64,000 bases of DNA from Sulfopaludibacter sp035606355 (GCA_035606355.1 DATNFO010000045.1:147491-211490), one strand, 5' to 3'; positions 15,878 to 25,207 are shown, numbered from the stretch's first letter. The notes: a model not told the origin generated them from the letters alone. Numbers and translations are program-made.

Positions 15878-17353
15878 ATGCGGGCTCGGTTACGGATTCC
15901 AGGGGGAATATCGCGGCTGCGGCGGTGCATGTCGTTTCTCGCGTCGGCGGCGGTGCATGGCTGCGTGCTGTTGTGGGTGGTGGCGGGCGCGGCGCTGCAA
16001 CAGGACGGAGCGCGGCAAACGATTTACGAGCAGGAGATCAAGCCGAATCTGCACAAGCTGATCTGGTATGACTTGCGGGAGCGGCTGCCGGATGTGCGGC
16101 CGAGTGCAAGCGGAGAGGACAAGCGTCCGGCGCGCGCCAGGCTGCGGGCCAGGCAGGCGGTAGTAGCAGGGAAGCGCGAGGATGTGCGCGCGCCGCAGAT
16201 GATCTGGATGCCCGCGCCTCCCGTGGAGATGCCGAAAGCATTGAAGCTGCCGAACGTTTTGGCGATAGCGGCGGCTCCGCGGCCGGTTCGGGAGTTCAAG
16301 CAGCCGGAGCCGCAGCGCGCAACGGCGGCAGCTCCGGTTTTGGCGGAGGCGCCGAAGCTATCGGAAAGCGGCCCGGCGAAGGTGGATTTAGGGGCGGCTA
16401 TGCCGCATCCGCAGCGCAAGGCGTTCACGGCCCCGGCACCGGTGCGCCGCACGGACGAGCGGGTAGAACTGGCGGCCGCGCCGGAGATTGCTCTGGCGCA
16501 GGCGAAATCGGCCACCCCGGCGGTGGATGCTCCGGCGATCCGGCCGGTGCGGGCCTTCGCGGCTCCGGTTGTGGCAAAGAACGTAGAGGAGCCGGTGGAA
16601 GTGGCGGCGGCTCCGGAGATGACGGCGGCCCCTTCACCGGTGTCCATGGCTATTGTGGGACTCAATCCGGCGAAGACGATGGAGGGTCCGAAGCCCCCGG
16701 GGTCGCATGAGGGCGGATTCTCGGCGGGTCCGGCGCCGCGGCCGGATGGCGGACAGGGGACTGCGCCGAAGACGGGGATGCTGGTGGTTCCCGGCCTGAT
16801 GGCAAGCGGCGGAGGCAAGGGAGCGCTGCCGGCGTTATCGGCGGCGATCGCGGCTCCGCTGCGCAGTGTGCTGCCGGCGGCGGGCGGCACGCCTTCGGCG
16901 ACGGTTGCGCGGCCGGGGGCGGCGCGAGTTGCGAGCTCGCCCGATCCACGGATGGACGGCAGAGTGATCTACACGCTGGCCATACAGATGGCGAACGTCA
17001 CCAGCTACTCGGGGAGCTGGCTGGTGTGGTTTGCGGAGCACCGGCCGGAGCCAGGCGAGCGGGGGTCGGCGCTGCGACCGCCTGCGCCGCTACGAAAAGT
17101 GGATCCGAAATATGTGGTGACGGCGGTGGAGGAGCGGGTGGAGGGCACCGTCCGGCTCGCGGCGCTGGTGCGCAAGGACGGTCACGTGGAGCGGATCGAG
17201 CTGTTGAAGCATCTGGACGACCGGCTGGACCGGAGCGCGGAAGAGGCGCTGGGCAAATGGGTGTTCGAGCCCGCACAGCGCGACGGGGAAGCCGTGGACA
17301 TCGACGCGGTGTTCGAGATTCCCTTCCGCCTGCCGCCGAAACCGAAACGATAA
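15878..17353 (+). CDS. TonB-family C-terminal-domain protein
   Basis: A 491-residue inner-membrane protein. A single hydrophobic segment near residues 18-40 (MSFLASAAVHGCVLLWVV) is followed by a long Ala/Pro/Val-rich periplasmic stretch and a TonB C-terminal fold at about 400-491 (LRKVDPKYVVTAVEERVEGT, LVRKDGHVERIELL, EEALGKWVFEPA). This domain contacts outer-membrane partners in energy-coupled transport, but stand-alone relatives also serve as structural or signalling proteins. No ExbB/ExbD is adjacent. The TAA stop is immediately followed by the ATG of the HAD gene. Confidence 0.88.
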   Translation: MRARLRIPGGISRLRRCMSFLASAAVHGCVLLWVVAGAALQQDGARQTIYEQEIKPNLHKLIWYDLRERLPDVRPSASGEDKRPARARLRARQAVVAGKREDVRAPQMIWMPAPPVEMPKALKLPNVLAIAAAPRPVREFKQPEPQRATAAAPVLAEAPKLSESGPAKVDLGAAMPHPQRKAFTAPAPVRRTDERVELAAAPEIALAQAKSATPAVDAPAIRPVRAFAAPVVAKNVEEPVEVAAAPEMTAAPSPVSMAIVGLNPAKTMEGPKPPGSHEGGFSAGPAPRPDGGQGTAPKTGMLVVPGLMASGGGKGALPALSAAIAAPLRSVLPAAGGTPSATVARPGAARVASSPDPRMDGRVIYTLAIQMANVTSYSGSWLVWFAEHRPEPGERGSALRPPAPLRKVDPKYVVTAVEERVEGTVRLAALVRKDGHVERIELLKHLDDRLDRSAEEALGKWVFEPAQRDGEAVDIDAVFEIPFRLPPKPKR

Positions 17354-18037
17354 ATGCGACAGTTCCTGATTATCGACGCAGACGATACTCTGTGGGAAAA
17401 CAACATCTATTTCGAGAGCGCGTTCGAGGAGTTTGTCGAGTTTCTGGCGCACTCGAAGCTTTCGCCGCGCGAGGTGCGCGATGTGCTGGACAGCATCGAG
17501 GAGGCGAACGCGCGGATTCACGGCTATGGGAGTTTGAACTTCGCGCGCAACCTGCGCGAGTGTTATGAGCGGCTGACAGAGCGCGATTTGCACGCGGACG
17601 ACATCGCCACGGCGATGAGTTTCGCCGAGCGGATTCTGGATTGCCCGATGGAGACGATCGCGGGCGTGCCGGAGACGCTCGAGTACCTTTCGCTGCGCCA
17701 CGACCTCACCTTGTTCACAAAAGGCGATCCGGAAGAGCAGAAGCTGAAGATCGACCGTTCCGGGCTGGGGCAATTCTTCGGGCACACGGCGATTGTGAAG
17801 GAGAAGGACGCCGCGGCGTATCGCGCGCTGGTGGAGGAGCGCGGTATGGATGCGGAGCGGGCGTGGATGATCGGGAACAGCCCGAAGAGCGATATCAATC
17901 CGGCGTTAGAGGCGGGGCTGAATGCGGTATTCGTGCCGCATGCGCATACCTGGGTGCTGGAGAAGCAGGAGATCCGGCCGGTGGAGGGGAAACTGGTGGT
18001 GGTGAAGAAATTCGAGGATCTGCGCGAAATGTTTTAG
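17354..18037 (+). CDS. HAD-superfamily hydrolase
   Basis: A 227-residue cytoplasmic phosphatase-type HAD. Motif I is DADDTLW with nucleophile Asp8 and acid/base Asp10; motif II is the Thr in LFTKGD; motif III is the Lys in VKEKD; motif IV is MIGNSPKSDINPAL. A helical cap lies between motifs I and II. It resembles putative FMN- or nucleotide-phosphatase-like HADs; the substrate is not identifiable. The ATG follows the preceding stop with no gap. Confidence 0.9.
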   Translation: MRQFLIIDADDTLWENNIYFESAFEEFVEFLAHSKLSPREVRDVLDSIEEANARIHGYGSLNFARNLRECYERLTERDLHADDIATAMSFAERILDCPMETIAGVPETLEYLSLRHDLTLFTKGDPEEQKLKIDRSGLGQFFGHTAIVKEKDAAAYRALVEERGMDAERAWMIGNSPKSDINPALEAGLNAVFVPHAHTWVLEKQEIRPVEGKLVVVKKFEDLREMF

Positions 18038-18069
18038 GCCGGCAACCCCTTTGCGGGAGCGCCGGCCTA
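18035..18069. terminator. Hairpin between convergent genes
   Basis: TAGGCCGGC (18035-18043, including the HAD stop) pairs perfectly with GCCGGCCTA (18061-18069). There is no clear T-run, so it may act as a bidirectional weak terminator or mRNA end-protection structure. Confidence 0.5.
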
Positions 18070-18100
18070 AGAATGATAGCGGAGATGCCTAAGCTGGTTC

Positions 18101-19624
18101 TTACTTTTTGCCGCTTTTCCGGCGGCCGATCACGCCGAACAGCGTGAGAGCGCTGCCGAGCAGGATGGTGGTCATCGGCTCCGGCGTGAGGTTGAAGCTT
18201 TCCGTCAAATGCGAGATGTGGGTACTGTTGATCGCTCTCGCGCCGTTGTTGGAGGACAGGTCAAACGTTGTGGAAACCGCGATCGGCGTATTCACGGGAA
18301 GGAACGGGGAGAAGTTATTCGATGCGCCGCCCGAGGTATTGCCGATTGGATCGCTCGCGATGCTGGTGGCGCCGTTCTTGACGTTTACGTTGCTGCCTGC
18401 AAAGGTGCCGCTGGCAGTGCCGTGCGTTACCGCATCGCTATATGCAAAACCAGTGATCTTCACCGTCGGAGCAGCCACCGTGTAGTTGATGTTGAAATCC
18501 AAAGTGGCGCTGCTGGCGGTACCCGCGACGAGGCCGAAGTTGGCCGTCACCGTCGAACCGGCCTGCGTCATGTCAACCGTGACATTGCCGGCAGTGGGCA
18601 CGGTGGTGATTCCCGACGTAGTGCCCGTACCCGAGGTGGTGTTCACAAGAATCTGCAAACTGGTGGGGTTAAACGTAAAGTTGAGCTGGCCGAAAGTGCA
18701 TGTGCCGGCGGTCTCATACTGAGCCAGCGTGCTCAACGAGGTGCACAGGGGAGCCGCCTGAGCGGATCCGGACGAAACGGCGGCAGCCGCGACTGCCAAT
18801 ACGCCGGCGGCCAGTTTGCGGCGGCGTACCAGGAACAGGACCAGCAGGCCGGCTCCGGCCAGAACGAACGGCCCGGGCTCCGGCACGCTGTTGAAGAGGA
18901 ACGTTTCGGTCGTGCTGTTGATCGTCTCGGAACTATTGGTATCGAACGCGGTCATCAGGTAATCTTTGTCCACATCAACCGCGGTCGAGGAGATGGGAGC
19001 ACTCAAGGTGAGAGCCGTCCCGCCGTTGGCGATTGACTCGGAATCGGTGTTGCCCACCGCGATCATGTTGATTCCGGGGAACTGAGTCTGGCTGTTGTGA
19101 TCGATGACGGATTCGCCGACCTGTGCGGACGTGCCCCCGCCGAAATCGTCGCAACTGGCGATGGACGCGTCAGCGCAGTGTCCGCCGTAATGGATCAGCG
19201 AATCGATCGACAGAGTGGTACTGATGAGTTTGATCGGCAGCGGAGCCAGGTTGTTGACGGCCGCTGTAAAGTGCAGGCGGAAGTCGGCTTCGCCTTCTGT
19301 ATCGTTCACCGTCCATTGCGTAGCGTTAATCGGGGTAAACGTCAGCCCTACAGGTGCATTGGGCAGAAGTCCGTTTCCGACGATGTTCACGCGCACATCC
19401 GTATCGTTCACATTGGTGCCGACAGTGGAATAAGCGCTCCCGGCCGGCGGGAACGTGAAATCAATGTATCCGACGCTACAGGTGTTGTTTTCGTATGTGG
19501 AAAGGAGGGCACCATTTACGCAGAGGGGGGCTGCGAGCAACTGAGTACCAACGAGGGCTCCGGCTACGAGTATATACTTACCGAGGTTTTTGAAAATTGC
19601 GTCCATGAGTGCTGAATTCATCAT
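18101..19624 (-). CDS. Tandem fusion of two PEP-CTERM exosortase substrates
   Basis: A 507-residue exported protein made of two complete precursor modules in one frame. Module 1 has a signal peptide ending near residue 31, a beta-rich body starting APLCVNGALL, and a full PEP-CTERM tail at 248-270 (PEP, hydrophobic segment, RRRK). Directly after it, LAAGVLAVAAAAVSSGSAQA (271-290) looks like a second signal peptide. Module 2 then starts APLCTSLSTL and ends with its own PEP at 481-483, a hydrophobic segment and RRKSGKK. The modules are distant paralogs (both have APLC...Y...TC..G...FTF.P). PEP-CTERM tails are recognised by exosortase. The start is supported by GGAG at 19630-19633, 5 nt from the ATG. 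Confidence 0.85.
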   Translation of the reverse strand: MMNSALMDAIFKNLGKYILVAGALVGTQLLAAPLCVNGALLSTYENNTCSVGYIDFTFPPAGSAYSTVGTNVNDTDVRVNIVGNGLLPNAPVGLTFTPINATQWTVNDTEGEADFRLHFTAAVNNLAPLPIKLISTTLSIDSLIHYGGHCADASIASCDDFGGGTSAQVGESVIDHNSQTQFPGINMIAVGNTDSESIANGGTALTLSAPISSTAVDVDKDYLMTAFDTNSSETINSTTETFLFNSVPEPGPFVLAGAGLLVLFLVRRRKLAAGVLAVAAAAVSSGSAQAAPLCTSLSTLAQYETAGTCTFGQLNFTFNPTSLQILVNTTSGTGTTSGITTVPTAGNVTVDMTQAGSTVTANFGLVAGTASSATLDFNINYTVAAPTVKITGFAYSDAVTHGTASGTFAGSNVNVKNGATSIASDPIGNTSGGASNNFSPFLPVNTPIAVSTTFDLSSNNGARAINSTHISHLTESFNLTPEPMTTILLGSALTLFGVIGRRKSGKK

Positions 19625-19974
19625 TTCTTCTCCACGGGAACTTGGACTGTGAAAGCCCTAACGCTTCCTACTTTTGCATTCGACCGTACGTTAGGATACG
19701 GCGGGGCGAATCCCTGAGTCAATGAGCTAGGCCCTTATTTTTGCGCAGTTTACGCACGTACGGTACTAGTACAGTGACGAAAGTTAATAGCGTTGGCATT
19801 CGTTACCCATTTGGACCGTAGGGCCATTCTAGCGACTCCTGGTGCGATAGTAAACCTTTCTAGAATATGTGAGCTAAGACACGGTACTGAAGGGCGAGCT
19901 ATCGAGTACTGTTAACCGTCTCTCCACATGTAGGCAATTGCATTGCAGTGACTACAGGTGGAAGCGAGGGCAAC
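19625..19974. other. 350-bp AT-richer intergenic region between divergent genes
   Basis: It separates the PEP-CTERM fusion gene from the YHS gene and must hold both promoters. It is visibly less GC-rich than its surroundings and repeats short GTACGG/CGTACG words (near 19685, 19755-19765 and 19883). No open frame, RNA gene or clear sigma-54 element was recognised. Confidence 0.5.
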
Positions 19975-20178
19975 ATGGAAGAAAGCTATGGTTTGCAGGA
20001 TTATTCGGTGGCGGGAGAGCGGGTACAGACGGTGGACCCCGTCTGCGGTACCGTGGTGACCGAAGAAGGCGGCCGGTGGAGGACAGGCTACGCCGGGGAG
20101 ACGTTTTACTTCTGTAGCAAAGACTGTCAGGTGAAGTTTGAAGAAGATCCCGGCCTATATATAGGGCAGCACGATTGA
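19975..20178 (+). CDS. Small YHS-domain protein
   Basis: 67 residues. The YHS domain spans most of the protein: VDPVCGTVVTEEGGRWRTGY followed by AGETFYFCSKDCQVKFEEDP. The Cys of DPVCG and the CSKDC pair are candidate metal ligands, as in YHS modules of copper ATPases. ATG 19975 was chosen over a GTG 27 nt upstream because GAGGGC lies 4 nt before it. The 3' end overlaps the convergent PEP-CTERM gene by 24 nt. Confidence 0.85.
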   Translation: MEESYGLQDYSVAGERVQTVDPVCGTVVTEEGGRWRTGYAGETFYFCSKDCQVKFEEDPGLYIGQHD

Positions 20179-20976
20179 TCGCCCGCGGCGCAGAAGAACC
20201 GCCGCTAGGGTCAGGACACCTGCGAGGAGCCCAATGCCGGCTGGTTCCGGAGTGGAAGTGGGTGTGAAATCATAGCTTACGCTGAGCGTAACCTGGGCGC
20301 TGGTGTGTTGCGTGAGGACGAGGTTTCCGCCGCTCACGTCCGTGGCAGTGTGAGCTGCCGCATAGGTGGGCAGGGTAAAGGCGCCGCCGCCCGGATGCTC
20401 GAAGGGAGCAAAATCCGCAGGCACGACGAGAGTGGTTGCTTTTTGGGCGCTCGCGGTGAACTCCGTTGGGATTGTTCCCGATACGGGGTTGCCGGAAGCG
20501 TCTGAAACCACCTCGCCGCCGACCGGGATGACCAGGGGATTCGCCGGGGGATCGATGTTCACGACCATTGGTGACGCGAACACGTAGCTGTTTCCGCCAT
20601 CCCCTTCACTAAAGGAGAGATTGCCGTCATACGGCGGCGTTACTACGCTCGGGTCAACGATGGATACATCCATGTGGGTCCGATACAGGAAGACGTTGGC
20701 CGGCGAATTCGCGCCGGTGTTTAGAATGGTGAAGCTGGAGTTGATGGTAGCGGTGAGATCGAGCGTGATGCTGTTCAGCGTTCCGAGGTTGGAATCGAAC
20801 CGGTTCAGGGTAATAGTGAACGCGGGGAAACCGGGGGAACCGTTGGGCCAATCCGTCTGGCTAAACAGCAGAGCGGACGGGTAATAGGCGGGCGGCTCCA
20901 CAATCGTCGTGGCGAGAGCTGCGCCGATGCCGGGGATCCAGAGCAGGAGCAACCGGAGTGAACGGGGAAAATGCAT
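20155..20976 (-). CDS. PEP-CTERM exosortase-sorted protein
   Basis: 273 residues with a signal peptide (MHFPRSLRLLLLWIPGIGAA), a beta-sandwich-like secreted body, and a PEP-CTERM tail: STPEPAGIG, a hydrophobic helix (LLAGVLTLAAVLL) and RRGR. After the arginines a short extra tail, SIVLPYI, is present. The body has Asn/Thr-rich strands like 'choice-of-anchor' domains; function unknown. Transcribed convergently to the YHS gene with overlapping ends. Confidence 0.85.
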   Translation of the reverse strand: MHFPRSLRLLLLWIPGIGAALATTIVEPPAYYPSALLFSQTDWPNGSPGFPAFTITLNRFDSNLGTLNSITLDLTATINSSFTILNTGANSPANVFLYRTHMDVSIVDPSVVTPPYDGNLSFSEGDGGNSYVFASPMVVNIDPPANPLVIPVGGEVVSDASGNPVSGTIPTEFTASAQKATTLVVPADFAPFEHPGGGAFTLPTYAAAHTATDVSGGNLVLTQHTSAQVTLSVSYDFTPTSTPEPAGIGLLAGVLTLAAVLLRRGRSIVLPYI

Positions 20977-21065
20977 GCGGCTGTGAGCATACTAACTCAC
21001 GGCATTAACTTCCGGCAACACAAAGACGCTAACTTTTGCAACCTAAGGATCGCAGAATCAAGCAA

Positions 21066-21098
21066 TTAGTACCGGTCGGACGGCTGCACTGGTACTAA
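21066..21098 (-). terminator. Hairpin at the end of the M16 peptidase gene
   Basis: TTAGTACCGG (21066-21075) pairs with CTGGTACTAA (21089-21098), one mismatch, and overlaps the peptidase stop codon. There is no strong T-run after it on the minus strand, so termination is uncertain. Confidence 0.4.
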
Positions 21099-22381
21099 CA
21101 GGCGAGATCTTCGCGACCGATTTTGAAGTTCTCCAGATTGCCGAGCACGGTGAGGGCGATCTGTTTGGGGTCGAAGAACGTCTGGGCGATGCGTTGGACG
21201 TCGGCGGCAGTGACGGATTCGATGCTTTCGACCAGTTCGTCCAGGGTGAAAAAGCGGGCGAAGTACATCTCCTGGCGGGCCAGGTTGGACATGCGGCTGG
21301 CGGTGGATTCCAGGCTGAGCATGAGGGAACCTTTGAGATGGTCTTTGGCGCGGCGAAGCTCCTCGTCGCCGACCTGGTTTTGCTTCAGTTGGCGGAACTC
21401 GTTGACGATGGATTCCACCACTTTCCGCGCGGATTCCACGCTGGTCCCGGCGTAGATGGAGAGGCAGCCGGTATCGCGATAGGGGCTGAGCTCGGAGAAA
21501 ACGGCGTAGGCAAGGCCCTGGCGCTCGCGGATGTTCTGAAAGAGGCGGGAACTCATGCCGCCGCCCAGTAACGTGTTGAGAACATAGCAGGCGAAGCGCT
21601 CTTCGTGCGGGAGCGGATAGGAAGGCACGCCGAGGCAAAGGTGAACCTGTTCGAGCGCCTTCTTGTTGCGCAGAGCGATGCGCGCATGGGTGGTGGGCGC
21701 CGGATCGTAACCGAGCGGCTGGCCAGGGTTGGCAGCTTCGAAATGTTCCCGGCAAAGGTTGACCAGGCGATCGTGGGTGAGGTTGCCGGCGCCGGTGACG
21801 AGGAGGTTCGCGGGGTTATAGACCGAGCCGTAATACTCGCGGACCATGGAGCTATCGAAGCGCTTGACGGTCTGGGGAGTACCGAGGATGGGCTTGCCGA
21901 GAGGATGGTCTTTCCAGAAGTTGGAGGAGAAGATCTCGTGGACCAGGTAGTCCGGCGAATCGGCCTCCATTTTGATCTCTTCGAGGATGACGCCCTTTTC
22001 TTTTTCGATATCCTCGTCTCGGAAGAGAGGGTTGAGGACCAGGTCGGCCAGGACGTCGAAGGCGAGGGAGAGGTGCTGGTCGAGTACCTTGGTGTTGAAG
22101 CAGACGAGCTCTTTGGCGGTAAAGGCATCGAGGTTGCCACCGATGGAATCGACGGAGCGGGCGATGTCTTCCGCGGAGCGGCGCCGCGTGCCCTTGAAGA
22201 GCATGTGCTCGATGAAATGGGAAATGCCGTTCTGTTCGGCGGTTTCGCGGCGGGAACCCGCTCCCACCCAAATCCCGACCGAGACGGAGCGGACGTGAGG
22301 CATGGCTTCGGTGATCACGCGTACGCCGTTGGCGAGCGTGGTCATCTCAATATCCCGCAGGGGACTAACGGTTGTGGTCAT
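21095..22381 (-). CDS. M16-family zinc metallopeptidase
   Basis: A 428-residue cytosolic or exported processing peptidase of the pitrilysin/PqqF-like class. The inverted zinc motif HFIEH (His55, Glu58, His59) and the downstream Glu in EKEKGVILEEI complete the active site. The second, inactive half contains the typical LLGGGMSSRLFQNIRERQGLAYA signature (kept here in parts: LLGGGMSSRLFQ, REKQ-like RERQGLAY). The length fits the bacterial single-chain type that dimerises. Divergent from rlmN with a 99-nt gap. The physiological substrate is unknown. Confidence 0.95.
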   Translation of the reverse strand: MTTTVSPLRDIEMTTLANGVRVITEAMPHVRSVSVGIWVGAGSRRETAEQNGISHFIEHMLFKGTRRRSAEDIARSVDSIGGNLDAFTAKELVCFNTKVLDQHLSLAFDVLADLVLNPLFRDEDIEKEKGVILEEIKMEADSPDYLVHEIFSSNFWKDHPLGKPILGTPQTVKRFDSSMVREYYGSVYNPANLLVTGAGNLTHDRLVNLCREHFEAANPGQPLGYDPAPTTHARIALRNKKALEQVHLCLGVPSYPLPHEERFACYVLNTLLGGGMSSRLFQNIRERQGLAYAVFSELSPYRDTGCLSIYAGTSVESARKVVESIVNEFRQLKQNQVGDEELRRAKDHLKGSLMLSLESTASRMSNLARQEMYFARFFTLDELVESIESVTAADVQRIAQTFFDPKQIALTVLGNLENFKIGREDLAC

Positions 22382-22480
22382 TTGTGGAGTGTGAAGCGGC
22401 CTTCCGTCTGGCTTTGTCTATCTTTGTAGCACTATTTGCGGGACCGTCGCCATCATCCGATTGGCTAAACTGAAATCAGC

Positions 22481-23521
22481 ATGACGGAAGCGATCGTAGG
22501 CATGGACTTGGGCGATTTAGCCGAGGCGCTTGGCTCCGAACAACCAGCCTACCGGGCGAAACAGATTTACGACGCAGTGTATCGCGGGTCGGCGAGCGAT
22601 TTTTCACAGATGACGTCGCTGCCGGCGGGGCTGCGGGCGGAACTGGCACAGCGTTTCCGGTTGGGGCTGCCGGACATCCTGCGGGTGTACGAATCGGGCG
22701 ATGGCACGAAGCGGTATCTGCTGGGGCTGGAGGATGGGCGCAGCGTCGAGACGGTGCTGATGCCGGAGGGCGAGCGGGACACGATCTGCATATCGAGCCA
22801 AGTGGGCTGCCCGGTGGACTGCAAGTTCTGCATGACGGCGCTGCTCGGGCTGGAGCGGAGCCTGACGGCGGGCGAGATCGCCGGACAGGTGCTGCTGGTG
22901 AGCCGGGAGAACCGGCTACGGCAGGATGGCGGACGGCTGAACATCGTGATGATGGGGCAGGGCGAGCCGCTGCTCAATCTGCAGAACGTGGTGCAGGCGA
23001 CGCGCATTCTGCTGGACCCGGCGGGCTTCGGCCTTTCGCCGCGGCGGATCACGGTATCGACGGCGGGAATTATTCCGAAGATAGAGGAGCTGGGCCGGGA
23101 GGCGGTGCGTCCGAAACTGGCGATCTCGCTGAACGCGAGCACGGAGGAGCAGCGGCAGGAGCTGATGCCGATCACGCGCAAATATCATCTGGCGGATCTG
23201 CTCGCGGCATGCAAGGCGTATCCGCTGCGGCCTTGGGAGAAGCTGACGTTCGAATACGTGCTGCTGCGCGGAGTGAACGATACGGACGCGGACGCGCGGC
23301 GGGTGGCGCGCATGCTGGCGAATTTGAACTGCAAGGTGAATCTGATCGCGCTGAATCCGGGTCCGGGAATTCCGTATGAGACTCCGGACGCGGAGCGGGT
23401 CGCGAGCTTTCAGGGGCTTGTGCGGAAGAGCGTGCCGTGTTTCGTGAGGAAGCCTCGGGGGCTGGATATCTATGCGGCTTGCGGGCAGTTGAAGCGGAGT
23501 GAGTTGGTGGAGATCGGGTAG
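22481..23521 (+). CDS. rlmN: Dual-specificity RNA methyltransferase RlmN
   Basis: A 346-residue radical-SAM enzyme that methylates C2 of A2503 in 23S rRNA and A37 of some tRNAs. The [4Fe-4S] motif is C110-x3-C114-x2-C117 in GCPVDCKFC; the GQGEPLLN SAM motif and the C-terminal catalytic Cys in GLDIYAACGQL are present, as needed for the two-cysteine mechanism. The N-terminal helical RNA-binding part (YRAKQIYDAVYRG) is typical. Monocistronic appearance. Confidence 0.96.
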   Translation: MTEAIVGMDLGDLAEALGSEQPAYRAKQIYDAVYRGSASDFSQMTSLPAGLRAELAQRFRLGLPDILRVYESGDGTKRYLLGLEDGRSVETVLMPEGERDTICISSQVGCPVDCKFCMTALLGLERSLTAGEIAGQVLLVSRENRLRQDGGRLNIVMMGQGEPLLNLQNVVQATRILLDPAGFGLSPRRITVSTAGIIPKIEELGREAVRPKLAISLNASTEEQRQELMPITRKYHLADLLAACKAYPLRPWEKLTFEYVLLRGVNDTDADARRVARMLANLNCKVNLIALNPGPGIPYETPDAERVASFQGLVRKSVPCFVRKPRGLDIYAACGQLKRSELVEIG

Positions 23522-23617
23522 TCGCAAGGAGCATAAGACCTTATCCCCGCCGACTCAACTAGCATCTCCCGTGAGGCTATTCGGCCAAACGGGCGGGATT
23601 CGCGTCAGAATGGATAT

Positions 23618-24880
23618 ATGCGCGCGTTCTGGTGTGTTCTTGCGATGGCGGCGGCTTGTTCGGCCCAGCAGGCGGTCCGGCCTAAGGATGTGCGGGAGAT
23701 TGCGAAGGCGGGAAGCAGTGCGATTCCGCGCTTGACGGAGTTGCTGAACGACCGTTCGCGCGATGTGCGGCTGGAGGCGGTGAAGCAGATCACGGAGATC
23801 GGGCCTCCTCGCAGCCTCGACCCGCTGGTGCAGGCGACTCACGACAATGACCCGGAGGTGCAGATTGCCGCGACGGATGGCATCGTCAACTTCTACATGC
23901 CGGGGTACGTGAAGACCGGAATTTCGGGGTCTTTACGGAAGGTCGGCACGGGGATCAAGGGACGGTTTACCGATACGAACGATCAGGTGATCGAGCCGTA
24001 TATCACGGTGCGAGCTGACGTGGTGGCGGCGCTCGGCCGGCTGGTGCGGGGCGGCGCGAGCCTGGACGCGCGGGCCAACGCTGCTCGCGCGGTGGGGATT
24101 CTGCGCGGCAAGGACGCCGTGGCGGACCTGCTGGATGCCACGCATTCCAAGGACACTCAGTTGATTTATGAATCGCTGATCGCTTTGCAGAAAATTCGCG
24201 ACGAATCGGCGGGTCCGCGGATCGAATTTCTGCTTCGCGACCTGAATGCGAAGGTGCAGATTGCGGCGATGGAGACGGTCGGGCTGTTGCGGGATAAAGA
24301 GGCGGTCCCGGCACTCGCCGATGTGTTGCGGCGGAGCGGCGATGCCAAGGTCCGTCGCTCGGCATTGACGGCGATGGCGATGCTGCCGGATGAAAGCAGC
24401 CGCGCTCTGTACCTGCAGTATCTCAACGACAAAGACGACAGGTTGCGCGCGGCGGCGGCGGAGGGAATCGGGCGGCTGCGGAATCCGAGCGATCGGGCGG
24501 CGCTGGAGAAGGCCTGGCAGGACGAGAATAAGACGGAGCCGCGGCTTTCGCTGGCTTTCGCTTTGGTGATGGATGGGAAGACGGAGTTGAGCGAGTTCAG
24601 CCCGCTGCAATTTCTGATCAACAATCTGAATTCGGCTGCGTACAACGGCGAGGCGGAGCCGTTTCTGGTGGAGCTCGCGCGCGAACCCGCGGTACGGGCG
24701 CTGCTGTATGCGCCGCTACAATCGGGGACCAAGGACGAGAAGATCGGTCTGGCGCGCGTGCTGGGGCGGAGCGGAGACAAAAGTAGCATCGAGCCGCTTC
24801 AGAAGCTGACGAACGACGCCGACCATGACGTGTCGCAGGCTGCTTTGAATGCGGTGAGGAACTTGCAGGCGAAGCTGTGA
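23618..24880 (+). CDS. Exported HEAT-repeat protein
   Basis: 420 residues. A signal peptide (MRAFWCVLAMAAACSAQQ) precedes an array of HEAT/PBS-lyase-like repeats with the recurring pattern 'D....VR..A..ALG.L' (SRDVRLEAVKQITEIG, AKVQIAAMETVGLL, DAKVRRSALTAMAML, DDRLRAAAAEGIGRL, DHDVSQAALNAVRNL). Such arrays are periplasmic or surface scaffolds; no enzyme motif is seen. It converges on a small gene across a GC hairpin. Confidence 0.85.
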   Translation: MRAFWCVLAMAAACSAQQAVRPKDVREIAKAGSSAIPRLTELLNDRSRDVRLEAVKQITEIGPPRSLDPLVQATHDNDPEVQIAATDGIVNFYMPGYVKTGISGSLRKVGTGIKGRFTDTNDQVIEPYITVRADVVAALGRLVRGGASLDARANAARAVGILRGKDAVADLLDATHSKDTQLIYESLIALQKIRDESAGPRIEFLLRDLNAKVQIAAMETVGLLRDKEAVPALADVLRRSGDAKVRRSALTAMAMLPDESSRALYLQYLNDKDDRLRAAAAEGIGRLRNPSDRAALEKAWQDENKTEPRLSLAFALVMDGKTELSEFSPLQFLINNLNSAAYNGEAEPFLVELAREPAVRALLYAPLQSGTKDEKIGLARVLGRSGDKSSIEPLQKLTNDADHDVSQAALNAVRNLQAKL

Positions 24881-24889
24881 GAGGGAAGC

Positions 24890-24910
24890 GGGCAGGCGAA
24901 ATGCCTGCCC
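24890..24910. terminator. Bidirectional GC hairpin
   Basis: GGGCAGGC (24890-24897) and GCCTGCCC (24903-24910) form a perfect 8-bp stem with loop GAAAT between the convergent HEAT gene and the small-protein gene. Confidence 0.55.
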
Positions 24911-24914
24911 CACC

Positions 24915-25124
24915 TTACTTGGCTTTCTTCTGCTTCTGCTGACCGACGCGAACCTTGAAGTGCAGGACCTTGGAATCCTGAAACGCCTTGTGATCGTGGC
25001 GGGCCACAGTATCGGCAAGGTACTTATCGACGTCGGCATCCTTGGGCAGAACGGCCATGACAGTGAAACTATCGTTGCAGGTCGGGCAGAAGGGCCGGAA
25101 CCGCTTTACATTGGGGATTGCCAT
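24915..25124 (-). CDS. Small conserved protein with a CxxC knuckle
   Basis: 69 residues: MAIPNVKRFRPFCPTCNDSF, then an acidic middle and a basic tail (VRVGQQKQKKAK). Only one CxxC pair (CPTC) is present, so zinc binding would need a second chain. The composition suggests a small ribosome- or nucleic-acid-associated protein, which is inference. Not recognised as a named family. Confidence 0.65.
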   Translation of the reverse strand: MAIPNVKRFRPFCPTCNDSFTVMAVLPKDADVDKYLADTVARHDHKAFQDSKVLHFKVRVGQQKQKKAK

Positions 25125-25207
25125 ACTCCTACTAATTTAGCATGAGTGGCCGGTGCGGGTTTCGGGGGTTGTTCTTGTCGCGATCCATTCTCCTTTCGAT
25201 ACACCTT

